18,269 nt of DNA from Eubacterium sp. (GTDB lineage Bacteria > Bacillota > Clostridia > Lachnospirales > Lachnospiraceae). This document shows positions 7,549 through 15,370 of this stretch, one piece after another. The position numbers were made by a program, and so were the translations under genes. The notes under the pieces were generated by a model. The model was not told where the DNA came from and searched no databases. It was given only the letters and a program-made list of their open reading frames with translations. The DNA is taken from positions 1 through 18,269 of the forward strand of contig JAFZXD010000222.1 of NCBI GenBank assembly GCA_017616955.1, given 5' to 3'. Each line of letters opens with the position of its first letter. The stretch's first letter is position 1.

Positions 7549-9531
7549 TTATTTGTTATTGTTTTGTAACTGTTCGAGCTCCCACTTCCAGAGATTCCAC
7601 GAAGCGTCACTTGGCATTCTGAGATCACCTCTCGGCGACATGGATACGCTTCCGACTTTAACACCGTCAGCCATACAACTTCTCTTGAACTGCTGATTGA
7701 ACAGTCTTCTGAAGTACATAGTCATCCACTTAAGTATTGTTTCATTATCATATGAATCACTGAAGACCTTCTTAGCAAGATGATATATCTTTGCAGGACC
7801 ATAGCCGTATCTCAGACTGTAGTATATAAAGAAGTCATGAAGTTCGTAAGGACCAACACTCTCCTCTGTCTTCTGACTGATATTTCCATTCTCATCAGGC
7901 GGAAGAAGTTCAGGACTGATAGGTGTATCCAAAATATCTCTCAGTGTATCGACCGCACCGGGGAATACTCCGCTTTCAGCAACGGAATCAATCATCCATC
8001 TAACAAGTGTCTTAGGAATACTTCCGTTAACATTGTACATGCTCATCTGGTCACCATTATATGTGCACCAACCAAGAGCAAGCTCGGAAAGGTCACCCGT
8101 TCCAACAACCAGACCATTACATGAATTGGCGTAATCCATTAGTATTTGTGTTCTTTCACGAGCCTGTGTATTCTCAAATGTGATATCATGTGTCTCAGGG
8201 TCTCTTCCGAGATCCTTCAGATGCTGCTCACATGCAGCTTTTATATTTATAACCACAGGTTCTGTTCCGAGAGCTCGGATAAGTTCCAGCGAATTATTAT
8301 ATGTTCTGTCTGTAGTTCCGAAAGCAGGCATGGTTATAGCAACCAGGTCTTCCGGATTTCTCCCCATCTTTCTGAGAGCACGCGCACATACAAGCAGAGC
8401 AAGCGTTGAATCCATACCACCGGAAACTCCTACAACAGGCTTGGCACCGGTTACTTCCAGTCTCTTGATAAGACCACCGACCTGCATATCAAATATCTCG
8501 TTACATCTCTTCTGTCTCTTTGAGTTAACAGCAGGCACAAATGGATTCTTTGCAATCACAAGGTACTCGCCGTCACAATCAGGAAGCTGGCAATCAGTTA
8601 CTTTCATAACTGAGATATACTTAAGGTCATCGCTAAGCATTTTTGCTGCATCTCTAAAAGTATCGGACACAAGTCTCTCATGTCTTATCTTACCAAGATC
8701 CATATCAGCGATCATTATATAATCTCTTGCTATATAATCTCTGTTCTCATTCAAAAGCGCACCATTCTCAGCTATAAGACTGTGTCCCGAGAATATAAGA
8801 TCCTGTGTAGATTCTGAAGAACCGGCCGAAACATAGAGATAGTCGCATATGCATGATGCAGACTGCTGCTTAACAAGATTTCTTCTATACTCTCTTTTAG
8901 ATATAGTCTCATTACTTGCGGAAAGGTTCACAATAAGTTCTGCACCTGCAAGAGCAAGTCTTGTGGACGGTGCTGAAGGTGACCAGAGATCCTCGCAGAT
9001 TTCAACCGAAAATTTAAACTCGGAAGCAATATCGTACACGATGTTATTTCCGACAGGGATCATATAATCGTCTTCTTCATCTATATCATAGAGTCCAAGT
9101 TCACTGAAATACATCGAATCAACCGGAAGATCTGCAGCTGAACTGAACCATCTCTTCTCATAGAATTCATTATGGTTCGGGATAAATGTCTTAACAGATA
9201 TACCGAGCAACTTTCCACTCATCATAACGAAAGCCGCATTGTACAGATTCTCTTCAAGATATAAAGGAGCACCTATTATAAGAATCTCTTCTCTGCCAAC
9301 AGTACTTTCAAGTATATATGCGAGAGCATCTTTTACTCCATCTTTCAGCACTGACTGGAAGAAGAGATCCTGGCAGCTGTATCCGGTAACTGCAAGCTCC
9401 GGAGTTACTATCACTGCAGGTTTATATTCATAGGCTTCATTTATCTTCTCAAGAATACTGCTTTTATTAAACTCAGTATCCCCGACACTCACCTCAGGCA
9501 CTATGGCACAAGCTCTGTAAAAATCAAACAT
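7549..9531 (-). CDS. nadE: Glutamine-dependent NAD+ synthetase
   Basis: A 660-residue two-domain enzyme making NAD+ from nicotinate adenine dinucleotide, ATP and glutamine. The N-terminal nitrilase-type glutaminase has the Glu-Lys-Cys triad: Glu45 in VTPELAVTG, Lys114 in KTFIPNHNEF, and Cys179 in EICEDLW. The C-terminal synthetase has the ATP pyrophosphatase P-loop SGGMDS at 370-375, with the partner motif TGDLSELALGW further on. The length and architecture match the large bacterial (Mycobacterium-like) NadE rather than the short ammonia-dependent form. GGAGG sits nine bases before the ATG. It lies between recU (22 bases) and miaB (20 bases). Confidence 0.97.
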   Translation of the reverse strand: MFDFYRACAIVPEVSVGDTEFNKSSILEKINEAYEYKPAVIVTPELAVTGYSCQDLFFQSVLKDGVKDALAYILESTVGREEILIIGAPLYLEENLYNAAFVMMSGKLLGISVKTFIPNHNEFYEKRWFSSAADLPVDSMYFSELGLYDIDEEDDYMIPVGNNIVYDIASEFKFSVEICEDLWSPSAPSTRLALAGAELIVNLSASNETISKREYRRNLVKQQSASCICDYLYVSAGSSESTQDLIFSGHSLIAENGALLNENRDYIARDYIMIADMDLGKIRHERLVSDTFRDAAKMLSDDLKYISVMKVTDCQLPDCDGEYLVIAKNPFVPAVNSKRQKRCNEIFDMQVGGLIKRLEVTGAKPVVGVSGGMDSTLALLVCARALRKMGRNPEDLVAITMPAFGTTDRTYNNSLELIRALGTEPVVINIKAACEQHLKDLGRDPETHDITFENTQARERTQILMDYANSCNGLVVGTGDLSELALGWCTYNGDQMSMYNVNGSIPKTLVRWMIDSVAESGVFPGAVDTLRDILDTPISPELLPPDENGNISQKTEESVGPYELHDFFIYYSLRYGYGPAKIYHLAKKVFSDSYDNETILKWMTMYFRRLFNQQFKRSCMADGVKVGSVSMSPRGDLRMPSDASWNLWKWELEQLQNNNK

Positions 9532-9553
9532 TCTGTAAATCCTCCAAGTTTCC

Positions 9554-10105
9554 TTATTCCGCTTCTTTGGAATTCCTTATATCTATATCCAGATTAAGTC
9601 CCTCAAGATAATGAACCAATGCAGGTCCTTCAGCTCTCAGGAAGAAATCGGGATCAAGTTCATGGTACTTAAAATTCTTGGCGTGTCCTTCATCCTTAAC
9701 GCGTTCGATATACTTCTTTAGTTCTTCAAAGCGCATATAATACATGTCATTTCTGTCAGTAAACAGGATAAGTATAAATGCCATCCCACCCTGTTTCTCG
9801 AAGTCTTCCATGAACCTGTACTGATGTTCATGGATATTCTGTAGGGAAAATGTATCTGTCTTACATTCCTTCGCATCAAAGCATATGGGAATCTCCTGTA
9901 CTACACCTATATAATCGACCGTAGAATCCTTTTCAAAATAGGCTTCTGTAATAAGTTTCTTCGAACTGTCAAACTTAAGTGGTGTGATCGGTGTCGGAAT
10001 CTTCTGAACCAAAGCCAGATTCTTCGATCTGTAATATTCATTTGTGGAATTTATCAGACTTTCAAAGGCTGAACCTCTGAGTCCTCTGGTTTTCCAAGTA
10101 GCCAT
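9554..10105 (-). CDS. recU: Holliday junction resolvase RecU
   Basis: A 183-residue Firmicutes-type Holliday junction endonuclease. It opens with RGLRGSAFESLINSTNEYY, then IPTPI, STVDYIG (Thr62, Asp64) and FDAKE (Asp77, Lys79, Glu80), followed by HEHQYRFMEDFEKQGGMAF. These match the nuclease core of Bacillus RecU. The residue aligned with B. subtilis Glu101 is Asp77, a conservative change in the metal site. The disordered N-terminal tail of the Bacillus protein is mostly absent, which explains the shorter length. In Firmicutes recU often accompanies a class A penicillin-binding protein gene; here it lies between an RluA-family gene (3-base gap) and nadE. GGGAG seven bases upstream supports the start. 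Confidence 0.92.
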   Translation of the reverse strand: MATWKTRGLRGSAFESLINSTNEYYRSKNLALVQKIPTPITPLKFDSSKKLITEAYFEKDSTVDYIGVVQEIPICFDAKECKTDTFSLQNIHEHQYRFMEDFEKQGGMAFILILFTDRNDMYYMRFEELKKYIERVKDEGHAKNFKYHELDPDFFLRAEGPALVHYLEGLNLDIDIRNSKEAE

Positions 10106-10108
10106 CTG

Positions 10109-11134
10109 TTATCTCCCGGTACATTTAAATATCTTAGAATAGGCTTTCGGAAGTCTGCATGTAAACTGTTTCCCGGAAAGGCGCTTTAGGACAGCGTCAT
10201 CCGTCTGATCAGCTATAGGGAACACAACCTTCCAGGCCGTAAGCATCTGAGATTTAATACCGTATTTATTGTTATAGACCGTATTTATAAGTTTTATGGA
10301 ACGTCCGTACTTAATATCTCCGAGAATAGGATATCCAAGATATGCCAGATGAGCTCTGATTTGATGACTCTTACCGGTTATCAGTTCTATCTCCAGAAGC
10401 GACATATCCTTGTCATCATTATATTCACTCAGAGTTATCGCAGTCTCAATAAGACTCATATCCTTCCCCTGAACTTCAGATATCTCAACCTTATTGGTCT
10501 TCTCATCTTTTTTGAGATATGCTCTGTATATACCTTCCAGATCAGCCTCGCCCGGAACTACAGCCTTATAATACTTCTTTAGTTCTCTACTTCTTATAAC
10601 AGAAGTAAGAGCTCTCGCTCCGGCAGGACTTTTGGATGCAAGTATAATACCTGACGTATTCCTGTCCAGTCTGTTACAAACCGAAGGTCTGAACATCTCC
10701 ATACTTTCTTCTGAGATATCTCCCTTATGAAGAAGATAGTCGATGATCATCTCATTCATGGAGTAATCACCGGGTTTTGCTTTCTGAGAAAGGACACCCT
10801 CTTCTTTATAGGCAAATATAACATCCTCATCTTCGTAGATGATAGGTATTTTCGGAGCATCAGTATTTTTTTCAGAACCTTCTCTTTTTTGCTTACTTAC
10901 CTCAGCCGGTTTTGAAGCCCTGAACTTATCTATGGTCTCATCACTCAGATAATACTTTATGACATCACCCTTTTTTAGGACCTCATCACCTGTCGCTTTT
11001 TTATCGTTAAGAACTATATTCTTTTTTCTGAGCATCTTGTATATGAACGAAACCGGAGCATTGGACAAAAATCTGGTACATATCTTCTTAAGCTTATATC
11101 CCTCTTCATTTTTCGTAACTATGGTTTCTTTCAT
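10109..11134 (-). CDS. RluA-family pseudouridine synthase
   Basis: A 341-residue enzyme that isomerises uridine to pseudouridine in RNA. The N-terminal S4-like RNA-binding segment spans about residues 12-62 (FLSNAPVSFIYKMLRKKNI). A charged linker near 70-95 follows, then the catalytic domain from about residue 97. The RluA motif is NRLDRNTSG at 154-162, with Asp157 as the catalytic residue, followed by the conserved YYKAVVPG and the SHQIRAHLAYLGYPILGD block. The most similar paralogs are RluC/RluD-type 23S rRNA enzymes, but the target uridine cannot be read from sequence. AGGA ahead of the ATG supports the start. It overlaps nothing and is followed by recU after three bases. Confidence 0.93.
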   Translation of the reverse strand: MKETIVTKNEEGYKLKKICTRFLSNAPVSFIYKMLRKKNIVLNDKKATGDEVLKKGDVIKYYLSDETIDKFRASKPAEVSKQKREGSEKNTDAPKIPIIYEDEDVIFAYKEEGVLSQKAKPGDYSMNEMIIDYLLHKGDISEESMEMFRPSVCNRLDRNTSGIILASKSPAGARALTSVIRSRELKKYYKAVVPGEADLEGIYRAYLKKDEKTNKVEISEVQGKDMSLIETAITLSEYNDDKDMSLLEIELITGKSHQIRAHLAYLGYPILGDIKYGRSIKLINTVYNNKYGIKSQMLTAWKVVFPIADQTDDAVLKRLSGKQFTCRLPKAYSKIFKCTGR

Positions 11135-11145
11135 ACAGTCCTATA

Positions 11146-11799
11146 TCAGAATCCCATGGAAAGGATTCTGTCCTTCATCTCATCATCGTATTTCTTATTT
11201 TCTTTATCCGGAAGCTTGATCTTTCTCACTTCCTTCTCGAAGGTTTTGACATTTTCCGTAACAACTATACGGAAGTTCATGGTACCGGAAAAGCTTTCCA
11301 GTGTGTTTGCATTTCCAATATACTTCTTAATCTTCTCTCTTTCGGAAGCTTCTTTAACCTTCGGAACAAATGCAACTATATTGTTATTGCATACCATCAT
11401 GCACGGAATATAAACCACTCCGTCAGTATCTGTTATGGTTATATCATAGAGAAATGATCTTTCCGAAGCCTTTTCAATAGCACTTACAGTCTCATACTCT
11501 TCCGCCTCAAGAGGTTCGGCTTTCAGAGCCATAATAAAATCTATTAGATTACGTGCAAATGGAATAGCCAGGATACATCCGAAAACTATAAACCATGTCT
11601 TTCTGGTCTGAAATAGTATAAGGCTTATTACTACATCCGACAAAATAAATAAGAAGAGAACAAGAACCATCATCATCTTGGTATTCTTATACCTTTTAGA
11701 ATGTCCATAGAATCCCTTATCAAGTGACTTCTTTAAATACTCTTTATCCTTTTTATCCTGTTTGATAGCCTTATATGTACTGTTATCTATCTTTGTCAT
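11146..11799 (-). CDS. Two-helix membrane protein of unknown function
   Basis: Not recognised. The product is 217 residues if it begins at MTKIDN. That start overlaps the rsmF stop as ATGA and has GGAGG five bases upstream; an in-frame ATG at 11811 overlaps that Shine-Dalgarno and is less likely. A basic N-terminal region (1-41) precedes two hydrophobic helices, about 42-63 (MMMVLVLFLFILSDVVISLI) and 69-90. A soluble C-terminal domain of about 125 residues follows, ending in a Lys/Glu-rich tail. By the positive-inside rule both ends are probably cytoplasmic. The four-base stop/start overlap indicates translational coupling with the rRNA methyltransferase upstream, and the RluA-family gene follows after 11 bases. 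Confidence 0.82.
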   Translation of the reverse strand: MTKIDNSTYKAIKQDKKDKEYLKKSLDKGFYGHSKRYKNTKMMMVLVLFLFILSDVVISLILFQTRKTWFIVFGCILAIPFARNLIDFIMALKAEPLEAEEYETVSAIEKASERSFLYDITITDTDGVVYIPCMMVCNNNIVAFVPKVKEASEREKIKKYIGNANTLESFSGTMNFRIVVTENVKTFEKEVRKIKLPDKENKKYDDEMKDRILSMGF

Positions 11800-13211
11800 A
11801 CCATCCTCCATCCCGGAAGATATTTATTCTTAATTACTCCGTTATTTACTTTGCCGAAGCCAAGCGGGAATCTGTCGACACAGACGAGTACCCAGCCATT
11901 CTTAACACCGGATACATCCGTTCCCTCAACCTCTATCATATCTGTATCAAGGGTTTCGCCTCTCAGATATTTTGATACTGCATTTCCGTCTGATTTAAGG
12001 GAAATGACATTGTCGAAATCTTCATTTGTCAGTATCATGGCAAATGACTGACTCGGTTCAAATCTTTTCTTCTTAAGCTCACCAAGATAAACTCCCTGTC
12101 TCATGATTCTGAGTCCCTTTACATTAGGACATTCATCAGGAATCAGGAAAAGCTTGTCTCCGCCCATTTCCAGATTGGCTCTGTTAATTCCGCTTACATG
12201 GGACAGAAACTCCTCAATCTCAGAAACTTCTTTATACCCCTTTGATCTGTAATCGGATATTCCGGAATATCTCTTATCCTCGTCCACCAGTCCCTCATCT
12301 GAACCTATTAGAGCCACATAATGTCCCTCTCCCTTGATTCTGTGAGGAAAGAGGTGCATGGTATATTCCAGTTCCTTATGCGGATTATCTGCATGACACC
12401 ACTCCGTATTGCCCGGAACAAATCCTTCATGTTTCTGTATCTCCATAATCTTTAGAGATTTATCCAGACTGAGAAGATATTCAACTTGATCTTCATCCTC
12501 TGTCGGATCAAATGTACAAGTAGAATACAGGATTGTTCCTCCCGGTCTCAGCATTGAAGATACCTCTTTAAGTATCTGGCGCTGAATAGCTGCAAACTTT
12601 TCATTTCCGTTCTGCTCCCAGGCTGTAACCATGGAAGTAGACTTTCTGAACATTCCTTCTCCGGAACACGGAGCATCGATAAGTATCTTATCGAAGTACG
12701 CTCCGAAATGCTCACTCAGTCTCTCAGGGCTCTCACACGTTATGATGACATTTCTTACACCGTAAGCTTCAACGTTCTTCTGAAGAGCCTTTAATCTGGA
12801 TGCGCTTATATCATTTGAAACAAGGATTCCGGTACCGCGAAGTCTGGCAGCAAGCTCGGTTGATTTACCGCCGGGAGCGGCACATATATCCAAAACCCTG
12901 TCACCTTCCTCTATCGGAATAGTTGCCGCAGGAAGTGTGGCACTCGGTTCCTGAAGATAATACAGACCGGCATAGTAAAAAGGATGCTTCGATGGTGTAA
13001 ACCGCGAAGCATCATAGTAAAAAGCATTTTCTGTCCACGGAACAGGATTAAGTTCAAATGGAGATATCTTAAGAAAGTCCTCAACCGATATCTTCAGAGT
13101 ATTAACTCTGAGAGCATGATTAAGCGGCTCATTATGAGAACTTTCGTATGCATCATAATCATCTCCGAGGAGACCTTTCATTTTGTTAATGTATTTCTCA
13201 GGCAGTCTCAT
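11796..13211 (-). CDS. RsmF-type rRNA (cytosine-C5-)methyltransferase, NOL1/NOP2/sun family
   Basis: A 471-residue SAM-dependent methyltransferase. Landmarks are motif I VLDICAAPGGKS (106-117), motif IV DAPCSGEGMF (179-188, Cys182), and motif VI STCTFDPTEDE (230-240, Cys232, the expected nucleophile). The region before residue 95 contains the family's conserved NEPLNHALRVNTLK segment. The last 100 or so residues look like the RsmF-specific PUA-like C-terminal domain with KKRFEPSQSFAM. E. coli RsmF makes m5C1407 in 16S rRNA; the exact target here is inferred only. The ATG follows directly after the stop of the TPR gene with no gap, and the following membrane-protein gene overlaps its stop. Confidence 0.92.
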   Translation of the reverse strand: MRLPEKYINKMKGLLGDDYDAYESSHNEPLNHALRVNTLKISVEDFLKISPFELNPVPWTENAFYYDASRFTPSKHPFYYAGLYYLQEPSATLPAATIPIEEGDRVLDICAAPGGKSTELAARLRGTGILVSNDISASRLKALQKNVEAYGVRNVIITCESPERLSEHFGAYFDKILIDAPCSGEGMFRKSTSMVTAWEQNGNEKFAAIQRQILKEVSSMLRPGGTILYSTCTFDPTEDEDQVEYLLSLDKSLKIMEIQKHEGFVPGNTEWCHADNPHKELEYTMHLFPHRIKGEGHYVALIGSDEGLVDEDKRYSGISDYRSKGYKEVSEIEEFLSHVSGINRANLEMGGDKLFLIPDECPNVKGLRIMRQGVYLGELKKKRFEPSQSFAMILTNEDFDNVISLKSDGNAVSKYLRGETLDTDMIEVEGTDVSGVKNGWVLVCVDRFPLGFGKVNNGVIKNKYLPGWRMV

Positions 13212-14171
13212 TTAATCTTGATCCTTCTCCTCCTCATCTTCATTTTCATCTTTATCCTCGTCCTTTAAATTATGAACAGGTTCTGTATTTTTATTTATAC
13301 GGGAATACAAGAAATCATATTCCTTCTGATAAGTTTCATTGTTCGGATATGCCTCAATAAGTTCCGCAGCTTTTTCGAGTGCCGATTCGTAATCCAGTTT
13401 CTGTTCCGAAAGAACTATGGAGTTGAACATAACACGGTCTCTAAATATATCATCACCGGCTGACATTCCCTTATTGATAACCGTTATGGCATTTTCCAGA
13501 TCTCCAATCTCTATATAGTAAGATGAAAGCTGCATAGCTATATAAGTGTTCATGCCGAATTTATTTGTATAGTCCTGAAAACATTTGATCATGTTCTCAT
13601 AATCGGCATTCTTCTGATAGTATGCACCGAGATAAAGAGCCATGCTCATATTACCTCTGTCGTATTCATCCTGAAGCCCCTGAAGCGTTGTTTCTTTAAA
13701 TGTACCGTTCTTTGTCTCTTCAAGTGCATTTGCAAGATTCATAAATGAATCTATATCGGCCTCACTGATAGAAGAACCGGGTACGCCTTTTCCAACGTAC
13801 TTTATATAGATATCACTCGCATCTTTAAATCTTCCGACTCTGATATATGTTGCAGCAAGATAAAGATCCGTATCAGCATCCATAGCCTGAGAAAACCACT
13901 GCTGCTCGTTCATCGAATCAATAAAAAGGTCGATAGCCTTTTCATAATTTCCGGAATTAAATGCCTCTATACCCTGTTTTCTAAACGACTTCTTATCGGA
14001 AACACAGTTTTTAACTATGTAACCTGTAAGGACTACTACGAGTATAGTAAAAATCCCACACAGAAATCCGAGCTGCATGCTTCTCTTTCTTCTTTTCTCG
14101 CGCCACTGTATACTTTTCTGGCTAATATTTCTTTGAATACGGTTAGATTCTATTTTCTCTCTATCTGCCAT
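13212..14171 (-). CDS. Membrane-anchored TPR protein
   Basis: A 319-residue protein with a basic cytoplasmic N-terminus (1-32, with EKRRKRS) and one transmembrane helix (about 34-54, LGFLCGIFTILVVVLTGYIV). The rest is made of tetratricopeptide-like helical repeats, seen in GIEAFNSGNYEKAIDLF, AATYIRVGRFKDASDIY, SSYYIEIGDLENAITVI and a pair near SEQKLDYESALEKAAEL. It ends in a very acidic tail (NLKDEDKDENEDEEEKDQD). The N-in orientation puts the repeats outside the membrane. TPR domains hold protein partners together; no partner is visible. It lies two bases after galE and directly abuts the rRNA methyltransferase start, so it belongs to the same transcript. The Shine-Dalgarno is weak. Confidence 0.85.
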   Translation of the reverse strand: MADREKIESNRIQRNISQKSIQWREKRRKRSMQLGFLCGIFTILVVVLTGYIVKNCVSDKKSFRKQGIEAFNSGNYEKAIDLFIDSMNEQQWFSQAMDADTDLYLAATYIRVGRFKDASDIYIKYVGKGVPGSSISEADIDSFMNLANALEETKNGTFKETTLQGLQDEYDRGNMSMALYLGAYYQKNADYENMIKCFQDYTNKFGMNTYIAMQLSSYYIEIGDLENAITVINKGMSAGDDIFRDRVMFNSIVLSEQKLDYESALEKAAELIEAYPNNETYQKEYDFLYSRINKNTEPVHNLKDEDKDENEDEEEKDQD

Positions 14172-14173
14172 TC

Positions 14174-15184
14174 TTACGCTTCATTCCTTAATGTTGTCTC
14201 GGCAAATCTCCATGAGTCTTTGCACATTCTCTCAAGATCAAACTTAGCTTCCCATCCAAGCTCTTCCTTAGCCTTTGCAGGATTTGCGTAGCACATAGCT
14301 ATATCACCAGCACGACGAGGCTTGATTGAGTACGGAATCTTGATGTCATTTGCCTTCTCAAATGCATGAACTATATCAAGAACACTGTATCCTGTTCCTG
14401 TTCCGAGATTGTATATATCAACATGCTCTGTCTTTTCGAATCTTGCCAGTGCAGCCACATGTCCGATTGCAAGGTCTGTAACGTGGATGTAATCTCTTAC
14501 ACCTGTTCCGTCAGGTGTATCGTAATCATCACCGAATACTCCAAGCTCAGGAAGCTTACCAAGAGCTACCTGCATGATGTATGGCATAAGGTTATTAGGA
14601 ATTCCGTTAGGTGACTCACCTATAAGTCCACTCTCATCTGCTCCGATCGGATTGAAGTATCTGAGAAGGATAACCTTCCAATCAGGATCCGGAACAGTAA
14701 GGTCGCTGAGAATTCTCTCAAGATAAAGCTTAGTTGTTCCATATGGATTAGTAGTAGAAAGAGGAAAATCCTCTGTAATAGGACAGCTCTTTGGAGAACC
14801 GTAGACTGTAGCTGAAGACGAGAATATGATCTTCTTGCAGTTATACTTATCCATAAGCTTACAAAGATTTATAGTACCTGAAATATTGTTCTCATAATAC
14901 TTAAGAGGAAGCTTAACTGACTCGCCAACAGCCTTAAGACCTGCAAAGTGAATAACTGCATCAAATGTATTCTCCTTGAATACAACTTCCATCTCTTCCG
15001 GCTTAAGCATATCAGCTTTATAGAACTTAGGCTTAACTCCGGTAATATTCTTTATATAATCAAGTGTTATCTCTTTTGAATTGTACAGATTATCGAATAT
15101 AACAACATCATGACCAGCTTTAATAAGCTCGACAACTGTATGAGATCCGATATAACCTGTACCACCTGTAACTAAAATATTCAT
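14174..15184 (-). CDS. galE: UDP-glucose 4-epimerase
   Basis: A 336-residue short-chain dehydrogenase-type epimerase interconverting UDP-glucose and UDP-galactose with bound NAD+. It has the GGTGYIG nucleotide-binding loop at 7-13, Asp31 at the end of beta-2, SSSATVYG at 122-129 with Ser124, and the YxxxK catalytic pair Tyr148/Lys152 in NPYGTTKLYLE. The length matches GalE. Two ATGs lie six bases apart; AGGAG stands eight bases from the second (MNILVTGG) and only two from the first (15190), so the second is chosen. It is the promoter-proximal gene of the long minus-strand string. Its product feeds the Leloir pathway and galactose-containing surface polymers. Confidence 0.95.
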   Translation of the reverse strand: MNILVTGGTGYIGSHTVVELIKAGHDVVIFDNLYNSKEITLDYIKNITGVKPKFYKADMLKPEEMEVVFKENTFDAVIHFAGLKAVGESVKLPLKYYENNISGTINLCKLMDKYNCKKIIFSSSATVYGSPKSCPITEDFPLSTTNPYGTTKLYLERILSDLTVPDPDWKVILLRYFNPIGADESGLIGESPNGIPNNLMPYIMQVALGKLPELGVFGDDYDTPDGTGVRDYIHVTDLAIGHVAALARFEKTEHVDIYNLGTGTGYSVLDIVHAFEKANDIKIPYSIKPRRAGDIAMCYANPAKAKEELGWEAKFDLERMCKDSWRFAETTLRNEA

Positions 15185-15198
15185 ATTCATTTCTCCTC

Positions 15199-15227
15199 TT
15201 TACAACATAAGATAACTGTGATAAACT
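15199..15227 (+). promoter_or_regulatory. Possible promoter of tRNA-Leu
   Basis: TTTACA (15199-15204) is followed after 17 bases by TAAACT (15222-15227) with TG at the extended -10 position. This would start transcription about 15 bases before the mature tRNA. It lies on the opposite strand of the galE leader and overlaps the candidate galE promoter. Confidence 0.4.
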
Positions 15228-15232
15228 GACAC
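15204..15232 (-). promoter_or_regulatory. Possible promoter of the galE operon
   Basis: On the minus strand GTGTCA (15232-15227) and TATGTT (15209-15204) are 17 bases apart, each matching four of six consensus positions. It is the best candidate in the 65-base gap between galE and the tRNA, and overlaps the candidate tRNA promoter on the other strand. The weak match means it needs start-site data. Confidence 0.3.
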
Positions 15233-15249
15233 ATGTTTCGTTTTGAAAC

Positions 15250-15333
15250 GCCGGCGTGTTGGAATTGGCAGACAAGGCAGACTCAAAATCTGTTGGTGGC
15301 AACACCGTACGGGTTCGACCCCCGTCGCCGGCA
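15250..15333 (+). tRNA. tRNA-Leu (anticodon CAA)
   Basis: An 84-base class II tRNA. The acceptor stem is GCCGGCG (15250-15256) with CGCCGGC (15326-15332), and the discriminator is A at 15333. The anticodon stem GCAGA/TCTGT surrounds the loop CTCAAAA, giving anticodon CAA at 15284-15286 for UUG leucine codons. A long variable arm (GGTG-GCAA-CACC) and the T arm ACGGG-TTCGACC-CCCGT are clear. The A discriminator and long variable arm are typical of tRNA-Leu. The genomic sequence after the discriminator is CGTC, so the CCA end is not encoded. The gene marks the border with the integrated element to its right. Confidence 0.95.
15311..15333 (+). other. Probable attachment site in the tRNA-Leu 3' half
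   Basis: The T arm and acceptor 3' strand of tRNA-Leu are the usual attB for tyrosine integrases. An integrase gene ends 37 bases beyond the tRNA and the following gene looks element-borne, so the core of attL or attR is expected here. The second copy of the repeat would be at the far end of the element, outside the window, so the exact core cannot be delimited. Confidence 0.45.
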
Positions 15334-15342
15334 CGTCTAATC

Positions 15343-15370
15343 CCGCTAAATCAGCGGATTTTTTTATTTT
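15343..15370 (+). terminator. Intrinsic terminator of tRNA-Leu
   Basis: CCGCT (15343-15347) and AGCGG (15353-15357) form a GC-rich 5-bp hairpin with an AAATC loop, followed by A and a long T-rich run to 15370. It starts ten bases after the mature tRNA end and stops just before the integrase stop codon. The opposite strand lacks a U-tract after the hairpin, so it serves mainly the tRNA. Confidence 0.75.

Noticed and set aside
8180..8722. 180-codon plus-strand open frame inside nadE
   Set aside because: Antisense shadow of a full-length, motif-complete NadE; composition shows no protein-like pattern.
11800..11811. Longer start (MEDG-) of the two-helix membrane protein
   Set aside because: The ATG overlaps the GGAGG that serves the ATG at 11799; the shorter start gives a standard ATGA coupling.
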